Assembly (NCBI GenBank): GCA_025716855.1
Contig: JAIXMQ010000054.1
Coordinates: 62,001-126,000 of the forward strand
Reading direction: 5' to 3'
Origin: Pilaira anomala
Taxonomy: Eukaryota > Mucoromycota > Mucoromycetes > Mucorales > Mucoraceae
Length of the DNA: 64,000 bases
In this document: positions 61,389-64,000 of the stretch, piece by piece
How positions within the stretch are numbered: position 1 is the stretch's first letter
Layout: each line of letters starts with the position of its first letter
Notes under the pieces: generated by a model
What the model saw: only the letters and a program-made list of their open reading frames with translations
The model's database searches: none
What the model was told of the DNA's origin: nothing
Translations under genes and position numbers: made by a program

Positions 61389-62641
61389 ATGTATCATAAT
61401 ATTTCACCACATACGCAAGGATTTTTCTCTTCCTACGCAGCACGTATAAAACAATCGAAAGAGAATGCATTATTATTACCTGTGAGTTATGTCACTGGAA
61501 AAAGACAACACTTGGGAGATGACTCGGATCAAGACTTTGAAGAATTATTAGAAGAATCGGATAACGATGAGGAAAACATGACGAGAAATACGCGATCCAC
61601 AGCCGCAGCAGCTGCTGCTATTGTAGACGCTGAAACAAAGTCGTTAGCCGCTATCAACGAACAGAACAAGAACTTACCAAAGAACCCTCACAATAAAAAC
61701 CTCTTTATCCCTACCTCAAACGAACTACTTCGTATGTCCGAGATTACTGAAGTACTTGTACCTATTCGTCTTGATATCGATCTTGACGAAGTAAAACTGA
61801 GAGACGTATTTGTTTGGAATATGAACGGTAAAATTAAAAAAAAAACAAAGGAAAACGCTTTTTTTTTTTTATATATATATACTGAACTGTTTTTTTTTTA
61901 TTGTTATTATTTATCTAGAACAATACTTGACACCTGAAATGTTTGCTGAATTATTATGCGAAGACTTATTTTTGGACACTTCTAAATTCGTAAAACCAAT
62001 CTCTGAATCGATTCGTACACAAGTCATTGATTTCGAAGCTATCTATGAATACGAATTACCACACAACACAACACAACGAGTAGAAATTAATGTAATTACA
62101 TAACGAAAATACATTAATTTTATATATATATATTTATTGACTTCTATTTTATCAATTCTTTAGTTGGATCTTCAAGTTGGTAAAGTGAATTTACGAGATA
62201 AATTCGAATGGGATTTAAACAACACAAACACAAATGCACCTGAAGTATTCAGTCGTCAATTATCAGCTGAACTGGGTTTAGGTGGTGAATATGTAGGTAT
62301 TATTGCACATGGCATTCGAGACCAATTGTTTAGATATCGAAAGCGAATTGTAGAAGAGGTAAAAAAAATATCTATGTTTTTTTTTTTTTTTTTTACAAAA
62401 AAATTGATTTATTTAAAAAATGATTTATTTAAAGTTTGAAGGTATCGATAAAAAGGAAGAACCTCTTGATTCTGGCTTTAGAAAGATGACTGAAGCCAGT
62501 AAATGGGTACCTCAACTAGAAGTCTTATCCAATGACGAATTGGAGAAATTATTGATTGCTCAAGAGAGAAACATTAGAAGACTTCGAAGAGAAACTAGAT
62601 TCAAAAGAAGCAGTAGACGTGCTCCTACCGTTAGATCATAA
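61389..62641 (+). CDS. sfh1: SNF5/SMARCB1-family chromatin remodelling subunit (Sfh1-like)
   Basis: Four exons (61389-61827, 61919-62091, 62164-62358, 62435-62641) give 337 residues. The N-terminus THT-like TQGFFSSYAARI...NALLLPV is the fungal Sfh1/Snf5 opening. An acidic linker (DDSDQDFEELLEESDNDEE) and Ala run follow. Two SNF5 repeats are seen: EVLVPIRLDIDLDEVKLRDVFVW to LTPEMFAELLCEDL, and the second ending with FSRQLSAELGLGGEYVGIIAHGIRDQLFRYRK. It is a core subunit of RSC/SWI-SNF nucleosome remodellers. The length is nearer Sfh1 than the much longer Snf5. The basic C-terminal tail (RRLRRETRFKRSSRR) could contact the nucleosome acidic patch. Confidence 0.92.
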
Positions 62642-62816
62642 TAATAATAATAAAAAAATAAAATTTTGTAAATAATACTACTACTACCTTATTAGGCAGA
62701 ATCATAGTGACGTGAGTGCCAAGTCTTTTTCTTGATTCATTGTTATATTCGATTTACTTTTTTTCTTCTTTTTTTTTTTTTTGTTTTTCCATAGTGTCCA
62801 TTGAACTTCTTTAAAC

Positions 62817-64000
62817 ATGACTATTTCAACATTTATATTCTCTTTAAGAGGCATGACAACAATAACCGTTCTTGCTTTCTTTTTCTGGTTACTAACAGGT
62901 TACCCACAATGGAGAGCACTTCGTATTCATAACAACAATAACAACCACGACGACAACGACGACGACGACATAAAAACAAAAATAGCAACTGAAATAACAA
63001 GTATAAAGCAAGAATTAGCAACAGTCGAACAACAAAATCCAGACCGAAAAACAAATCAAGAAACACCAGAAACAGAAGATAATAATAATAAACCAATAAA
63101 AGATCTGTCACTAGCGCATTATATCTTGGTGACCCCCTTTGCAGCACTGTATATATTAGTCCGTGCGATCTTCGATACAGTCCGCTATACCTTATACTTT
63201 GCGATCTGGTCATGCGAGAAAGCGATACCCCATATTGATGACTGGTTGTATGATACAATGACCGTCTGGGTACCTACTAAATATAACGCAATTGAACAAT
63301 GGTGGATTCACAAAGGACAACCTGGTCTTATAGCATCTATTCAACATTTTAAACAAGAGAAGATACCTGTGATCATTGAAAATATGGAAGCTTTCTTTAA
63401 AGTAGTGTATCGTATGGGTTGTATTGTCTCTCGTGCTACAAATGATTTTATTTATGCTTGGAAACGATTTACAGAACGACATGATTGGCGTCAATTAGCA
63501 ACTGATTTAGGGAATGTTGCTTACACTGTAATATGGTCTCCACTCGCTTGGCTGGTGACACGTTCTATACGACTTGCTAAATTAGTCTATGGCGGGTTAC
63601 GTTCCGCAGCTATTTCGATTCAAAGTGATGTAGCATGGATCTATTCTATATTGATACCAACCGTTTATGATTACATGATATCCACAAGATTAGCTCATTG
63701 GGTACATGTGGGAACACTAAAGCTGGTGAAGGAATTGCAATCGATTTGTCTTGGTATTTATGAATACCTTATTGTACCTACTTTAGGTCGATTCTTGACA
63801 TGGTTAGTCAGGTCGATTGATCAGCTTATTCTATTGTTACAGAATCATACAATTCAACAAAGATTACATAAAATTTATAAATCGATGGCACCTAATTTAG
63901 TTTGGACAGTATTCGAATTCAGCAATGTTTTTCTGGAAGTCATAAAATGGGCCCACACTATTTGTGTTCAGTTATTGTACCCAGCCTATAAACTCTTTAT
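62817..64000 (+). CDS. Unknown membrane-associated protein, 3' truncated
   Basis: An open frame from ATG 62817 runs without stop or evident intron to the right edge (394 codons seen). The N-terminus has a hydrophobic helix (MTTITVLAFFFWLLTGYP, about residues 13-30), then an Asn/Asp-rich linker (12 acidic residues near 45-53), then many amphipathic, Trp- and aromatic-rich helices (for example LAHYILVTPFAALYILVRAI, WSPLAWLVTRSIRLAKLVYG). I do not recognise the family; the pattern would fit a protein lying along a membrane, such as at mitochondria, ER or lipid droplets. It is co-oriented with sfh1, 176 bp downstream. The family and the C-terminus need the next window. Confidence 0.6.
   Translation, partial: MTISTFIFSLRGMTTITVLAFFFWLLTGYPQWRALRIHNNNNNHDDNDDDDIKTKIATEITSIKQELATVEQQNPDRKTNQETPETEDNNNKPIKDLSLAHYILVTPFAALYILVRAIFDTVRYTLYFAIWSCEKAIPHIDDWLYDTMTVWVPTKYNAIEQWWIHKGQPGLIASIQHFKQEKIPVIIENMEAFFKVVYRMGCIVSRATNDFIYAWKRFTERHDWRQLATDLGNVAYTVIWSPLAWLVTRSIRLAKLVYGGLRSAAISIQSDVAWIYSILIPTVYDYMISTRLAHWVHVGTLKLVKELQSICLGIYEYLIVPTLGRFLTWLVRSIDQLILLLQNHTIQQRLHKIYKSMAPNLVWTVFEFSNVFLEVIKWAHTICVQLLYPAYKLF

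Overview
This window is nuclear DNA of a filamentous fungus, most probably a member of the Mucorales (Mucoromycota). It is AT-rich. Nearly every gene is cut by many short GT-AG introns (about 45-280 nt) whose T-rich or A-rich tracts often run for 15-45 bases, and microsatellites of (TA)n, (GA)n and (CT)n lie inside introns. The gene content is eukaryotic and fungal (PCNA, ATP synthase alpha, Arp2, Fpk1/Nrc-2 kinase, cofilin, Mrpl31, Yih1, MEF2-type MADS factor, Rai1, Sfh1). Some features are typical of early-diverging fungi rather than yeasts: a clear Integrator subunit 4 gene and a probable U12-type AT-AC intron. The species call is an inference. I rebuilt the exon structures by hand, requiring reading-phase continuity across every junction and agreement with the protein family.

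Layout. 1-15.5 kb is a dense housekeeping block: arrestin-like adaptor (partial), pcna, mvp1/SNX8, atp1, arp2, an Fpk1/Nrc-2-type AGC kinase, a small protein with an RVSF motif, and a mitochondrial RsmH/METTL15-type rRNA methyltransferase. 15.6-26.1 kb is a gene-poor block of large, nested, imperfect palindromes: at least three related copies of a foldback-like element, a segmental duplication, a 2.6-kb unrelated insert and a GC-rich island of unknown nature. No transposase is visible. 26.4-27.6 kb holds the wreck of a gene. 28.1-37.9 kb holds a UBX-domain membrane protein, two head-to-head paralogous multi-pass membrane proteins, a galactose mutarotase, two head-to-head paralogous wax-synthase-type acyltransferases, a solo end of the 15-26 kb repeat, and a zinc-knuckle protein.

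38.4-64 kb is again a housekeeping block: cofilin (first exon is only ATG), a coiled-coil Sds3-like protein carrying the AT-AC intron, a 4-coumarate-CoA-ligase-like enzyme, a 13-exon DHA2-type MFS transporter, rrp1, mrpl31, yih1/IMPACT, a polyglutamine-rich MEF2-type MADS protein, rai1, an 18-exon ints4, sfh1/SNF5, and a 3'-truncated unknown membrane-associated protein.

Functional links. Arp2 and cofilin both serve actin turnover. PCNA has MluI-box-like motifs upstream that fit S-phase control. Sfh1 and the Sds3-like protein are chromatin factors; INTS4 and Rai1 act on Pol II transcript ends. The two paralogous membrane-protein pairs at 30-37 kb are the best candidate for a small lipid or terpenoid tailoring cluster, but no substrate can be read from the sequence. 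No rRNA or tRNA gene and no CRISPR array was recognised.
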